From Nocardia rhamnosiphila NBRC 108938 (GTDB taxonomy: Bacteria > Actinomycetota > Actinomycetes > Mycobacteriales > Mycobacteriaceae): a DNA stretch of 64,000 nt. Numbering within the stretch: the stretch's first letter is position 1; every line of letters starts with the position of its first letter. Location: assembly GCF_000720425.1 (NCBI RefSeq), contig NZ_JOAJ01000010.1, forward strand, positions 62,001-126,000, in the 5' to 3' direction. The position numbers were made by a program, and so were the translations under genes. A model generated the notes under the pieces. It did not search any database and had not been told where the DNA came from. It worked only from the letters and a program-made list of their open reading frames with translations. This document shows, piece after piece, positions 37,975 to 45,497 of this stretch.

Positions 37975-38091
37975 CTATTTGCCGGGCGCGGGCGTGCCCC
38001 CGCTCAGGGTGATCAGCGCGTTGACGATACTCGTGCCGACACCTCCGGCGCTGGCGGTGCCCATGCCCAGTATTTCGAAGAGAGATCCCAT
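37975..38091 (-). CDS. 38-residue MGSL peptide 2 (candidate envelope peptide)
   Basis: The ATG at 38091 has GGAG 8 bases upstream and opens a 38-codon frame. The product starts MGSLFEILGMGTASAGGVG and continues TSIVNALITLSGGTPAPGK. It is short, Gly/Ser/Ala/Leu-rich and has no signal peptide. It has the same length and the same first four residues as the neighbouring peptide 1, so the two are likely paralogues. In layout and size class it recalls PorA/PorH, small mycolated channel peptides of Corynebacterium that also lack signal sequences. Homology to those is not established. Confidence 0.65.
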   Translation of the reverse strand: MGSLFEILGMGTASAGGVGTSIVNALITLSGGTPAPGK

Positions 38092-38121
38092 GTCGTGCTC
38101 CTTGCAGTGCTGAATTAACGG

Positions 38122-38137
38122 AATTCCGATCGGAATT
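38122..38137. repeat. 16-base perfect palindrome between the two peptide genes
   Basis: AATTCCGATCGGAATT lies in the 76-base spacer between the peptide 1 stop and the peptide 2 ribosome site. It may be a small RNA hairpin or a protein site. Its AT content stands out from the surroundings. Confidence 0.5.
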
Positions 38138-38167
38138 TCGGTGAAAGTGGGTGTATCGTTCGCCGAA

Positions 38168-38284
38168 TCAGGCGGCGACGCTTCCCTGTAGGGAACCGAT
38201 GAAAACATCGAGGAGGCCGTCACCCGCGACGGCCGAACCGAGTGCCGGAATCAACGCGGTGAGCAGATCGGTCAACGAACCCAT
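38168..38284 (-). CDS. 38-residue MGSL peptide 1 (candidate envelope peptide)
   Basis: The ATG at 38284 is preceded by GAGGAG at a good spacing. The 38-residue product starts MGSLTDLLTALIPALGSAVA and continues GDGLLDVFIGSLQGSVAA. It could fold as an amphipathic helix or two short ones with a Gly-Asp turn. No signal peptide is present. It is the first gene of the unit, about 95 bases downstream of a promoter candidate at 38379-38407. Function unknown; possible roles include a channel-forming or mycolated envelope peptide, or a surface-active peptide. Confidence 0.65.
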   Translation of the reverse strand: MGSLTDLLTALIPALGSAVAGDGLLDVFIGSLQGSVAA

Positions 38285-38378
38285 AGTGAACTCCTCGAGA
38301 GGGGTGAGACGTCCTCGCGGATCCGGCCTACAGCCGGAGAGGACGGTCACGGCCGCGGTGTCCCGCAGTGACCCAGGC

Positions 38379-38407
38379 AACATAACAAGCGACCAGTTTT
38401 CTCGCAA
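38379..38407 (-). promoter_or_regulatory. Promoter candidate for the MGSL peptide genes
   Basis: On the minus strand TTGCGA (38407-38402) and TATGTT (38384-38379) are separated by 17 bases. Each matches four of six positions of the standard -35 and -10 boxes. The surrounding DNA is unusually AT-rich for this genome. Transcription would begin about 90 bases before peptide 1. Confidence 0.5.
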
Positions 38408-38419
38408 CGAATTCCTCTA

Positions 38420-38886
38420 AATTTGAGTTACAGGAAACAGGCAATCAACTGGCAACCGACCGCGACGCGCTCCGCTCGCCGCCGGAACCCCGACGGGTGA
38501 TACACGGCGGGGCTGCCGCCCGGTGATGAAATCGCCGAACGCACGGCGCCGACGCGAGAAACCGGCATCGCCAGGCGCAGGAAGCCGCGGGTGTCTGGGT
38601 CGGATACCGCACCGGAACCCGCACTCGAAGGCATCGGCCGCCCCGCCCTCAGGCGACAACCCGACCCGGCTCACCCAGCGGCTGCGCACTCCTCTGCTGC
38701 GGCACGCGGCCCGGGCCGGATCACAAGCCCACCCGGCGGTCTCGACGGCGAACGCCGCCCGTGTCGAGCGAACGTGCCGGCACACCGGCAGGCGATGGAC
38801 TGCCCGGCGCGAGAACGCCCATCCACCACGCGGCAGCCCGCCACGCCGGAGAGGCAAGAGCGGGAGACGAATCGGCGCTGATATGG
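38420..38886. other. GC-rich stretch without a recognisable gene
   Basis: Overlapping open frames exist on both strands (about 38417-38917 minus, 38523-38978 plus), but their translations are Arg/Pro/Ala-rich without domains or ribosome sites, as expected from chance frames in high-GC DNA. It may be decayed sequence. Confidence 0.45.
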
Positions 38887-38919
38887 CGATGGCTCGGACC
38901 GGCCGGGTCCGAGCCATCG
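38887..38919 (-). terminator. Hairpin terminator after the SnoaL-like gene
   Basis: A perfect 14-bp stem, CGATGGCTCGGACC at 38887-38900 pairing with 38906-38919, and a 5-base loop. It lies 29 bases beyond the stop of the minus-strand gene ending at 38948. Confidence 0.75.
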
Positions 38920-38947
38920 ACGTATCAGCGCACCGTAGGCGGCGGAC

Positions 38948-39331
38948 TCAGGCGAACACCTGGGTGAGGTCGCCGTAGAGCCGCTGCTCGGTGCACTGGG
39001 TGTCCGCGTCGAAACTCGCGTACACCGCCCCGGGGATATCGAGTTCCGTACCGTTCTTCAGCCAGTAGTGGATCCGGATCTCGAAGGTGACCTCGGCCGT
39101 ACCGTCCGCCGCGGTCTGCGGCTCCATCCAATGGAAAATGGTGTGCCGAATCTTGGTGGTCTGGTCGAGCACGTACCGGATGGAGGCGGAGGCCGCTTCC
39201 CGGCCGGTCACGGGGTCGGCATTGGCGAAGGTCAGCTTCACGTCGTCGGTCATCAACTGCACGGCATCGGCCAACCGGCCGGAGTCGATGTGCTCGTAGT
39301 AGTCCTCCACGGCCTTCCGGACGGACGTCAT
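38948..39331 (-). CDS. SnoaL-like (NTF2-fold) protein
   Basis: A 127-residue single-domain protein. VRKAVEDYYEHIDSGRLADAVQLMTDDVKLTFANADPVTGREAASASIRYVLDQTTKIRH is the classic SnoaL_2 start with the helix pair and ligand cavity. The later strands VTFEIRIHYWLKNGTELDIPGAVYASFD complete the fold. AAGGAGTGGGTTG precedes the ATG at 39331. It is a different branch from the SnoaL protein at 27390. Function unknown. Confidence 0.83.
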   Translation of the reverse strand: MTSVRKAVEDYYEHIDSGRLADAVQLMTDDVKLTFANADPVTGREAASASIRYVLDQTTKIRHTIFHWMEPQTAADGTAEVTFEIRIHYWLKNGTELDIPGAVYASFDADTQCTEQRLYGDLTQVFA

Positions 39332-39563
39332 CAACCCACTCCTTGCTGAGTTCCCTGAAAAGAGAATGGTTTTCGATTACTGCGAGCACACAGTAGTAGA
39401 AGTTCACCGCGAGCGCGCTCGGATCGAAGGGATCGGAGAGAAAGCCGGCCGGCGACGACACACGGAGCAGACTTCTCGCGTCGACACCGGGCAGCCCGAG
39501 ATCGCAACCTCGGAAACCCCGATAGCAGGACGGGCCGGGCTTTCCGGCGCGCGGCCCGTCCAC

Positions 39564-39761
39564 CTACGGCAAGTTCGCTCCGCGGTACGCGGTGAACAAG
39601 CCCAGGATGGCGATCAGGATGGTCGCGGCGGCGGCCCAACCCGCGAGGACACCGGCGCCGACAGCAATCGTCACGGCGACGACCAACGCGAGCAAGGGGT
39701 GAACAGGGCGTGGCTCTCGCGGCGAAGGACGAGTTGCCTCGACGTCGGGCGATGCGCTCAT
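39564..39761 (-). CDS. Small two-helix membrane protein, 65 residues
   Basis: A hydrophilic N-terminus (SASPDVEATRPSPREPRPVHP) is followed by two hydrophobic helices, LLALVVAVTIAVGAGVLAGW and AAATILIAILGLFTAYRGANLP. AAAGGAG lies 8 bases before the ATG, which supports a real gene. No family is recognised. It lies 232 bases beyond the SnoaL-like start on the same strand. Confidence 0.65.
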   Translation of the reverse strand: MSASPDVEATRPSPREPRPVHPLLALVVAVTIAVGAGVLAGWAAAATILIAILGLFTAYRGANLP

Positions 39762-39996
39762 TCGATACTCCTTTGGGTTGAGAACTGGATTGCGGAGATT
39801 CAGCCACCTTCGCCTGTATATGAACAGATAGTTTGTTTCTGATGGTTAAACCATGACGCAACCTTGATACTTAGAGTCTTGCAATCGGTTTCACACCAGG
39901 TCAAGCCGCCATGCGCCGAAAGATGTTCTGGTGAAGAGAAGTTGAAAACAGGTGAAAGGGGCTCTCCGGCCCGCCGACAACCACCATGGAGAAGAG

Positions 39997-40740
39997 ATGG
40001 CGAAGCGACCGCTCAAACCCCCTGACGTTCCCCCCGGCGCCCGGTACGAGTTCTTCATGTTCATGCAGCGTCTCGTCACCGACAACGGAGATCTGTCGAC
40101 TCCTGCCCTCGGAAAGCTGATCGGACACTCACATCAGGCGGTGTACAAGACACTGACCGGGACTACCATGCCGAGCCGAGCCATCGCCGAACGGCTCGCG
40201 CAGGCACTTGGCGGCGATACGGCCAGGGGTAGGGCGCTGAGCCTATGGGAGAAAGGAGTCCGGGAGCAGCGAGGGTTCGCCGACGCGACCTCGAATCACA
40301 CGCCGAGGTCTCGGGCCGACGCCGCACAGGAAGGAGGAGACCCGAATATTCGGCCGACCACCGCGCCACGCGGTGGTGCTCTGACAAAGCTGGACAAGGC
40401 CCGCGCATACTGGGCCGAAGAAGACCTTGCGTCGTCCTGGGAGAACCGTCCCAGCAAGACCATGCTTTGGGACCCCGACCGCCTGGCCTCTGCAGCATTT
40501 GCGGACGAGATCTGGCGGCTGGTCTCTGCGGCCGGCGGTGACCCACGCCTGTTCACTGCGGACAGTGCCCGGTCCGGCTTCCCCGACTGGATAACCGGCG
40601 ATGCCCTCCCGACTACCCATAATCTGCTCAACTTCGCATACGAGTTGCGCTTGGACGAGCTGCAGCAGGCTCGCCTGTCGGCCCTCCACGCGGCTGCCGT
40701 CGAAGAGCAGCGTCCTCCACCGAACGTATACCGAACCTGA
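39997..40740 (+). CDS. Putative HTH (XRE-like) regulator of unknown target
   Basis: A 247-residue protein. Near the N-terminus YEFFMFMQRLVTDNGDLSTPALGKLIGHSHQAVYKTLTGTTMPSRAIAERLAQALGG reads as a helix-turn-helix of the XRE type. A low-complexity linker follows, then a helical C-terminal region (ALTKLDKARAYWAEEDLASSW ... NLLNFAYELRLDELQQARLSALHAAAVEEQ) I do not recognise. The ATG at 39997 has GGAG upstream. Codon use is less GC-biased than in most neighbours, which hints at acquisition. No operator is obvious. Confidence 0.65.
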   Translation: MAKRPLKPPDVPPGARYEFFMFMQRLVTDNGDLSTPALGKLIGHSHQAVYKTLTGTTMPSRAIAERLAQALGGDTARGRALSLWEKGVREQRGFADATSNHTPRSRADAAQEGGDPNIRPTTAPRGGALTKLDKARAYWAEEDLASSWENRPSKTMLWDPDRLASAAFADEIWRLVSAAGGDPRLFTADSARSGFPDWITGDALPTTHNLLNFAYELRLDELQQARLSALHAAAVEEQRPPPNVYRT

Positions 40741-40861
40741 ATCGGATCGGATCCACCGTGTCGAATCGTGAGACTGGTCTCGACACGGTGGAGCTGGGAA
40801 ATCGACCGGTCGTCCAGAGGTCGACTCGAGTAACCGATGCGGCCGCAGTACCGCGGGAGGC

Positions 40862-40903
40862 GTGAGTGGGGCACCCGGCCTCGAGGCCGGGTGCCCCACT
40901 CAC
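40862..40903. terminator. Perfect 42-base palindromic terminator
   Basis: Bases 40862-40903 form a perfect palindrome (arms of about 20 bp beginning GTGAGTGGGGCACCCGGC). The stop codon of the HDAC-like gene (40900-40902) lies inside one arm. It separates the convergent HTH gene and HDAC-like gene. As RNA it gives one long GC hairpin on either strand. Confidence 0.8.
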
Positions 40904-42003
40904 ATCGCGGGAGCGTGCGCCGCCGCCTGGATGGCCTCGGCCTCGTGATCGAGCAATACGTCCCCACCTTGCGTCGAGACGATCGGGCTGTACGGGTCCG
41001 GCTCGTAGGGGTCGCCGAGCAGTTCGCGCAGCACCGCCAGCCCGCAGAACGGCACATAGTGCGGGCTGTATCCACCCTCCTGGACGAACGCGATCCGCCC
41101 CTCGCAGAGTTCGGCCGCCACATCGAGCACGCGCCGGGTGAGCCGGGCGAATCCGGCACTGGTGACCATCTGGCGGGCCAGCGGATCCATGATGCTCGCG
41201 TCGAAACCGGAGGCCACCAGGATCAGCTCGGGCCGGAACTCGCGCAGCGCCGGCAGCACGACCTCGTCCATGGCGTGCACATGGGCGGCGTCACCACTGG
41301 CGGGCGGCAGCGGGATATTGATCGAGAAGCCCTCCCCCGCACCGGTGCCCCGCTCCTCCAGGTAGCCGGAGTTCGGCGGGAAGCACAGATGTTGATGCAG
41401 CGAAACGGTGAGTACCGACGGGTCGCTGTACCAGATCTCCTGAGTGCCGTTGCCGTGGTGGACATCCCAATCCACCACGGCCACCCGTTCCAGCCCGAGG
41501 ACGTCCTTGGCGTAGGCGGCGGCTATCGAAATATTGTTGAAAATGCAGAACCCCATCCCACCGGCCCGGTACGCGTGATGTCCCGGCGGGTTGACCAGCG
41601 CGTAACCGGTATCGATGGTCCGGGAGACCACCTGATCCACGAGTTGGATCGCACCGCCTGCGGACAGCGCCGCGATCTCGTAACCCCCGCGCCCGAACGG
41701 CGAACAACCGTCCCCGGCGTCGCCGCCCTTCGGCAGGAGGCTCTCCTCCTTGATCCGGGCCAGATGCTCGGCGGTATGGACGCGGAGGATATCCGCCTCG
41801 GTGGCCGGGACCGCCCGCACCGGTCGCAGCCGGTCGAGCAACCCGGAAACGGCGACCAGTTCGTGGAACCGGCGTTTGGTATCGGGGTGGGCGAGATGGT
41901 GACCTATCGGCTGGAGTCCGGTGGTCGCATCGGCGGGGAACAAGCTCCCCGAACCGGTGTCGGCCCATCCGTAGACCGTGTTCCAGACATATCCGATTGT
42001 CAT
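40900..42003 (-). CDS. Class II histone-deacetylase-like amidohydrolase
   Basis: A 367-residue zinc hydrolase of the HDAC/acetylpolyamine-deacetylase superfamily. Conserved elements are PPGHHAY with the active-site His pair, DWDVHHGNGTQEIWYSDP with the zinc-binding Asp and His, and LVASGFDAS with the second zinc Asp. The C-terminal EGGYSP supplies the GG-Y element. The bacterial substrate may be acetylated proteins, polyamines or small molecules. AAGGAG before the ATG at 42003 fixes the start. Its stop lies in a perfect palindrome. Confidence 0.88.
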   Translation of the reverse strand: MTIGYVWNTVYGWADTGSGSLFPADATTGLQPIGHHLAHPDTKRRFHELVAVSGLLDRLRPVRAVPATEADILRVHTAEHLARIKEESLLPKGGDAGDGCSPFGRGGYEIAALSAGGAIQLVDQVVSRTIDTGYALVNPPGHHAYRAGGMGFCIFNNISIAAAYAKDVLGLERVAVVDWDVHHGNGTQEIWYSDPSVLTVSLHQHLCFPPNSGYLEERGTGAGEGFSINIPLPPASGDAAHVHAMDEVVLPALREFRPELILVASGFDASIMDPLARQMVTSAGFARLTRRVLDVAAELCEGRIAFVQEGGYSPHYVPFCGLAVLRELLGDPYEPDPYSPIVSTQGGDVLLDHEAEAIQAAAHAPAM

Positions 42004-42408
42004 GGTCGAACTCCTTGGTGTCCCGCTACCCGCGCGAGCGGGCGCCGGACGGCAAACCGCGCGCAATCGATCGACAGCGCCAGCTCATCGAGCCACAACC
42101 GGTCCGGCCGTGCAACCGGAACGCGAATGTTGGGAGGACTCCCCGGGGAGGACAGTTCCGCAATCGGAAGCGCCGATCCAGGACCGGTGGACCAACGCGC
42201 GAAGCCGCGCACTTGTAAACCCATGTCCGAATCGAGCGGGGCGGCGGTCGAGTATCTCGGATTTACCGACCGCCGCCCCGGTAGCTACCGACGGTACGGG
42301 CCACGGCAACTCATCGGTGTCGCGAAAGATTCTTCGAAAACACAGGTGGGAGCAGAATTCATCGCGTCGTCGCCCGGTGCCCGCGCGGGGGTGCCAGAGT
42401 CGGACGGT
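42004..42408. other. Divergent intergenic region with a long hairpin
   Basis: The region between the HDAC-like and UshA-like genes holds no convincing gene. A perfect 14-bp inverted repeat lies at 42237-42250 and 42267-42280 (CGGGGCGGCGGTCG arm) with a 16-base loop. It is far from either stop codon, so it may act as a leader structure or a terminator for an unseen transcript. Confidence 0.55.
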
Positions 42409-44091
42409 ATGAGCGTTCTGCGTCGGGCCGCGGCCGGTTGCGCCGCCGGGCTGGGTCTCGTCCTGCTTGCCGCGTGCGCCGGGTCGGAGGGGCCCGCCCT
42501 CGCGACTCCGGGGGTTGTGCCGCTGGTCTCCACCGATGACCTTCCCGCCGCCGGGCCCGGCGAGGTACATCTGTTCGGGTTCAACGATCTGCACGGTCAT
42601 CTCGAACCGCCGGAGGCGAGCAACGGTCTGGTCGGCGAGTACACGGCGGGCGGGGCGGCCTATCTGGCGACTCACCTGGACCGGTTGCGTGCGGCCTACC
42701 CGGACAGTGCCGTGCTCTCGGCCGGGGACAATATCGGCGCCAGTCCACTGGTGTCATCGTTGTTCCACGACGAGCCGACCGTCACGTTCCTGAACGAGGC
42801 GGGAGTGGCGGCATCCGCGGTGGGCAATCACGAACTCGACCACGGGGTAATGGAACTGGCGCGGCTGCGCAAAGGCGGCTGCGCGGTGGACGGATGCTCG
42901 CCCGGTGCACCGTTCGCGGGGGCCCGATTCGATTTCCTGGCCGCGAACCTCACGAACTCGCGCGGTGAGCCGCCCCCGGAGGTGCGGCCCTGGACCATGC
43001 TGGAGGTCGGCGGGCACAAGATCGGGGTGGTGGGGACCGTCACGCCCGACACGGTGAACCTCGTTTTTCCCGAAGGTATCCGCGGTTACACGTTCGGTGA
43101 TCAGGCCGAGGCGATCAACAAATATGTACCCGCCATGACACAGGCGGGCGCGGAAACCGTGGTGGCGCTGGTGCACGACGGCGGCGCCCAGGGGACACCG
43201 GCGAAAACCACGGATTACAACGGTTGCGCCGATATCGACCCGCAAGTGCCCGATCTCGCCGCCCGCACCGACCCGGCGGTCCAGGTGCTGTTCACCGCGC
43301 ACAGCCACCAGTCCTATGTGTGCGAATTCGACGGCAAGGTGGTGACCCAGGGCGCCTCCTACGGTCGGCTGATCACCGATGTGACGCTGCGCTTCGCCGA
43401 CGGGAAGGTCACCGCGGCGGCGGTGAACCGGGTGGTCACCCGGGATGTCGAACCCGATCCGTCGGTCACCGGCCTGATCGACTTCTTCTCCGGACAGGCG
43501 GCACCGCGCGCCGGGCGGGTGGTCGGTACCGCCACCACGCCGCTGCCGCGCACCGGCGCCACGGGTGAATCACCGCTGGGAGCGGTGATCGCCGACGCAA
43601 TGCTCGAAGTCACCGGTGAGTCGGCGCAGGCGGTGGCGGCCTTCATGAACCCCGGCGGGGTCCGTGCCGATATCGATCCCGGCCCGATCACCTACGGCGC
43701 CATCTACGAAACCCAGCCGTTCGGAAACCAGGTCGTCACGCTGACACTCAGCGGCCGTCAGCTCCTCGAACTACTGGAACAGCAGTGGGACAACGAGAGC
43801 AAACCGGCGGTCCTCTCGGTCGCCGGTATCTCCTATGCGTACGACGAGTCCGCGGCCCCGGGTGCGAAGGTGGCCGGCGCTTCGGTGCGGATCGGCGGGC
43901 AACCGCTGAACGAGCTCGCCACCTACCGGGTGAGCACCAATAATTTCCTCGCCTCCGGCGGGGACGGTTTCACGGTCTTCACTCGCGGCACCGATACGAC
44001 CGTCGGTCCTACCGATCTCGACGCGCTGGAAACCTATCTTCGTGAGGAAGGTCCGGTAGCCGCGCCCGGGCAACGCGTGCAGCGTCGCTGA
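42409..44091 (+). CDS. UshA-like 5'-nucleotidase / metallophosphatase lipoprotein
   Basis: A 560-residue exported enzyme that removes phosphate from nucleotides outside the cell. The signal ends in the lipobox LAAC (Cys23). The metallophosphatase domain shows FGFNDLHGHLEP (Asp60, His62), AGDNIGASP, GNHELDHG and TAHSHQSY. The 5'-nucleotidase C-terminal domain follows, with FMNPGGVRADID and NNFLASGGDGFTVF, which forms the substrate pocket. The frame extends far upstream by chance; the ATG at 42409 gives a proper signal peptide. Confidence 0.9.
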   Translation: MSVLRRAAAGCAAGLGLVLLAACAGSEGPALATPGVVPLVSTDDLPAAGPGEVHLFGFNDLHGHLEPPEASNGLVGEYTAGGAAYLATHLDRLRAAYPDSAVLSAGDNIGASPLVSSLFHDEPTVTFLNEAGVAASAVGNHELDHGVMELARLRKGGCAVDGCSPGAPFAGARFDFLAANLTNSRGEPPPEVRPWTMLEVGGHKIGVVGTVTPDTVNLVFPEGIRGYTFGDQAEAINKYVPAMTQAGAETVVALVHDGGAQGTPAKTTDYNGCADIDPQVPDLAARTDPAVQVLFTAHSHQSYVCEFDGKVVTQGASYGRLITDVTLRFADGKVTAAAVNRVVTRDVEPDPSVTGLIDFFSGQAAPRAGRVVGTATTPLPRTGATGESPLGAVIADAMLEVTGESAQAVAAFMNPGGVRADIDPGPITYGAIYETQPFGNQVVTLTLSGRQLLELLEQQWDNESKPAVLSVAGISYAYDESAAPGAKVAGASVRIGGQPLNELATYRVSTNNFLASGGDGFTVFTRGTDTTVGPTDLDALETYLREEGPVAAPGQRVQRR

Positions 44092-44289
44092 AGCAGCATC
44101 GAAGACGTAGAAAACCCGGAAAGCTATTCCTGACCCGGCGAAATCGATGGACCGGCGGCGCGATTCCGGACGTACTCGCCGACCCGACCGGCCTGCCCCG
44201 GACCGCGCCCGGCTCCCCGTATGGTCCGGAGTGCTCGATCCGCACGCGTACCACTTCCCACCCGATCACCGAGAGAGAAGGGGTTACAC

Positions 44290-44754
44290 ATGTCGATCCG
44301 CACCACCACCGCTGCCGCGCTCGCCGCACTGGCCGTCCCCGCCGCGGTCGCCCTCGCCGCCGCCCCGGCGGCCACCGCGCAACCCACCGAGGGAACCGTC
44401 GACCAGCAGGACAGCCGGCCCGGCCTCCTGGGCATTCCGGGCCTTCCCGGTATCGAAGACCTGTTTCCGGGTCTCGGCCTGCCCGTCCAGGACGACCCTG
44501 AAGACGAGCCGGCGCCCGGTGACACCGACCAGCAGAACCCTGGTGACACCGATCAACAAGCTCCCGGTGACACCGACCAGCAGGCACCGGGCGACACGGA
44601 CCAGCAGGCACCGGGCGACACCGACCAGCAGGCACCGGGCGACACCGACCAGCAGGCACCGGACGGCACCGACCAGCAGGGACCGGCCATCGATCAGCAA
44701 GCTCCCGTCATCGACCAGCAGAGCAGTCTTCAGGACTACGGCCCCGCGGAGTAG
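44290..44754 (+). CDS. Secreted octapeptide-repeat protein
   Basis: A 154-residue exported protein. The signal peptide MSIRTTTAAALAALAVPAAVALAAAPAATA is followed by GLLGIPGLPGIEDLFPGLGLP and then seven tandem copies of PGDTDQQA (residues about 76-131), before a shorter IDQQ-containing tail. The repeats are acidic and Gln-rich and probably disordered, so it may act as a surface spacer or be a substrate for cross-linking. AGAAGGGG precedes the ATG. No family is recognised. Confidence 0.75.
   Translation: MSIRTTTAAALAALAVPAAVALAAAPAATAQPTEGTVDQQDSRPGLLGIPGLPGIEDLFPGLGLPVQDDPEDEPAPGDTDQQNPGDTDQQAPGDTDQQAPGDTDQQAPGDTDQQAPGDTDQQAPDGTDQQGPAIDQQAPVIDQQSSLQDYGPAE
44515..44682 (+). repeat. Seven tandem 24-base units coding PGDTDQQA
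   Basis: The unit is in frame with the secreted protein. Units 4 to 6 are almost identical at the DNA level, while the first, second and last differ (Asn for Ala, AATCAACAAG-type codon changes, and DG for GD). The nearly identical core suggests recent expansion, and copy number may vary between strains. Confidence 0.85.
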
Positions 44755-44960
44755 CGGAGGAAGCTGCCGCCGGGTGTGACCGAGCCGGCGCGACCACTGC
44801 CACCGGGTGGTTATGGGGCCTCGCCCGGCGGCAGTGCCGCCCCGGCCCGCCGGCGATCAGGCCCCGGGGGCGTCTCGGATCCAGGGCCGTACCCACCGCG
44901 GCGCAGCAGGTCGGTAGCCTCCCACCGCGGCGAAAGCGGTCGGCGGCGCCCCGCGGCGGA

Positions 44961-45458
44961 TCAGGTCGGTGAACCCGCCGCCGCGCCGGTTGCCAGGTCC
45001 GCGCCCCAGCGTTCGACGGCCGCGTCGAGATCCAGCGGGTGGGGCCGCAGGTCCTCGGTATCGGGCCAGTCGGCGCGGGGCACCCGCCACATCACCTCGA
45101 ACTCGTTTCCGTCCGGGTCTTTCGCGTAGAAGGATTTGGACATCAGATGGTCGGAGGCACCGACCAGCGCGTCCCGGGCCCGCAGCCGGCGCCCGACTTC
45201 GGCGAGTTCACCGAGCGTGCCGACCTCCCAGGCCAGGTGGTAGAGGCCCACACTGCCGGGATGGGGCGCCGGGGCGCGGTCACCCAGCGCGAACAGTCCC
45301 AGATCGTGGTCGTTCTCGGTGTCCGGGGCCCGGAGAAAGGCGGCCCGGCCCGGGACCCGGTGGGCGACGACGAACTGCAGGGTGGCGGTGTAGAAGTCGA
45401 CTGCGCGGTCCAGGTCGCGGATATAGAGGACGGCGTGGTTCAGCCTGCGTACGGCCAT
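44961..45458 (-). CDS. VOC-superfamily (glyoxalase/dioxygenase-like) protein
   Basis: A 165-residue protein of the vicinal-oxygen-chelate fold. It begins RRLNHAVLYIRDLDRAVDFYTATLQF, with the first metal-binding His, then has GLYHLAWEV and FYAKDPDGNEFEVMWRVP, the latter giving the final Glu ligand. This is the pattern of catechol-dioxygenase-like extradiol enzymes, but the substrate is unknown. It lies 39 bases upstream of nothing obvious and is on the same strand as the QorB-like gene, whose stop is 39 bases away. Confidence 0.83.
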   Translation of the reverse strand: MAVRRLNHAVLYIRDLDRAVDFYTATLQFVVAHRVPGRAAFLRAPDTENDHDLGLFALGDRAPAPHPGSVGLYHLAWEVGTLGELAEVGRRLRARDALVGASDHLMSKSFYAKDPDGNEFEVMWRVPRADWPDTEDLRPHPLDLDAAVERWGADLATGAAAGSPT

Positions 45459-45497
45459 ATCGGTTCCTTCGGTGTGGACCGCTGGTGGGCGGAGTTG

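Noticed and set aside
38417..38978. Overlapping open frames on both strands
   Set aside because: No ribosome site, no domain, Arg/Pro-rich translations; treated as non-coding.
40837..42408. Long in-frame extension upstream of the UshA-like gene
   Set aside because: The ATG at 42409 gives a proper lipoprotein signal; the upstream part runs antisense to the HDAC-like gene.
44515..44682. Regular repeats resembling a CRISPR array
   Set aside because: The 24-base units are directly adjacent without spacers and are in frame inside a secreted-protein gene.
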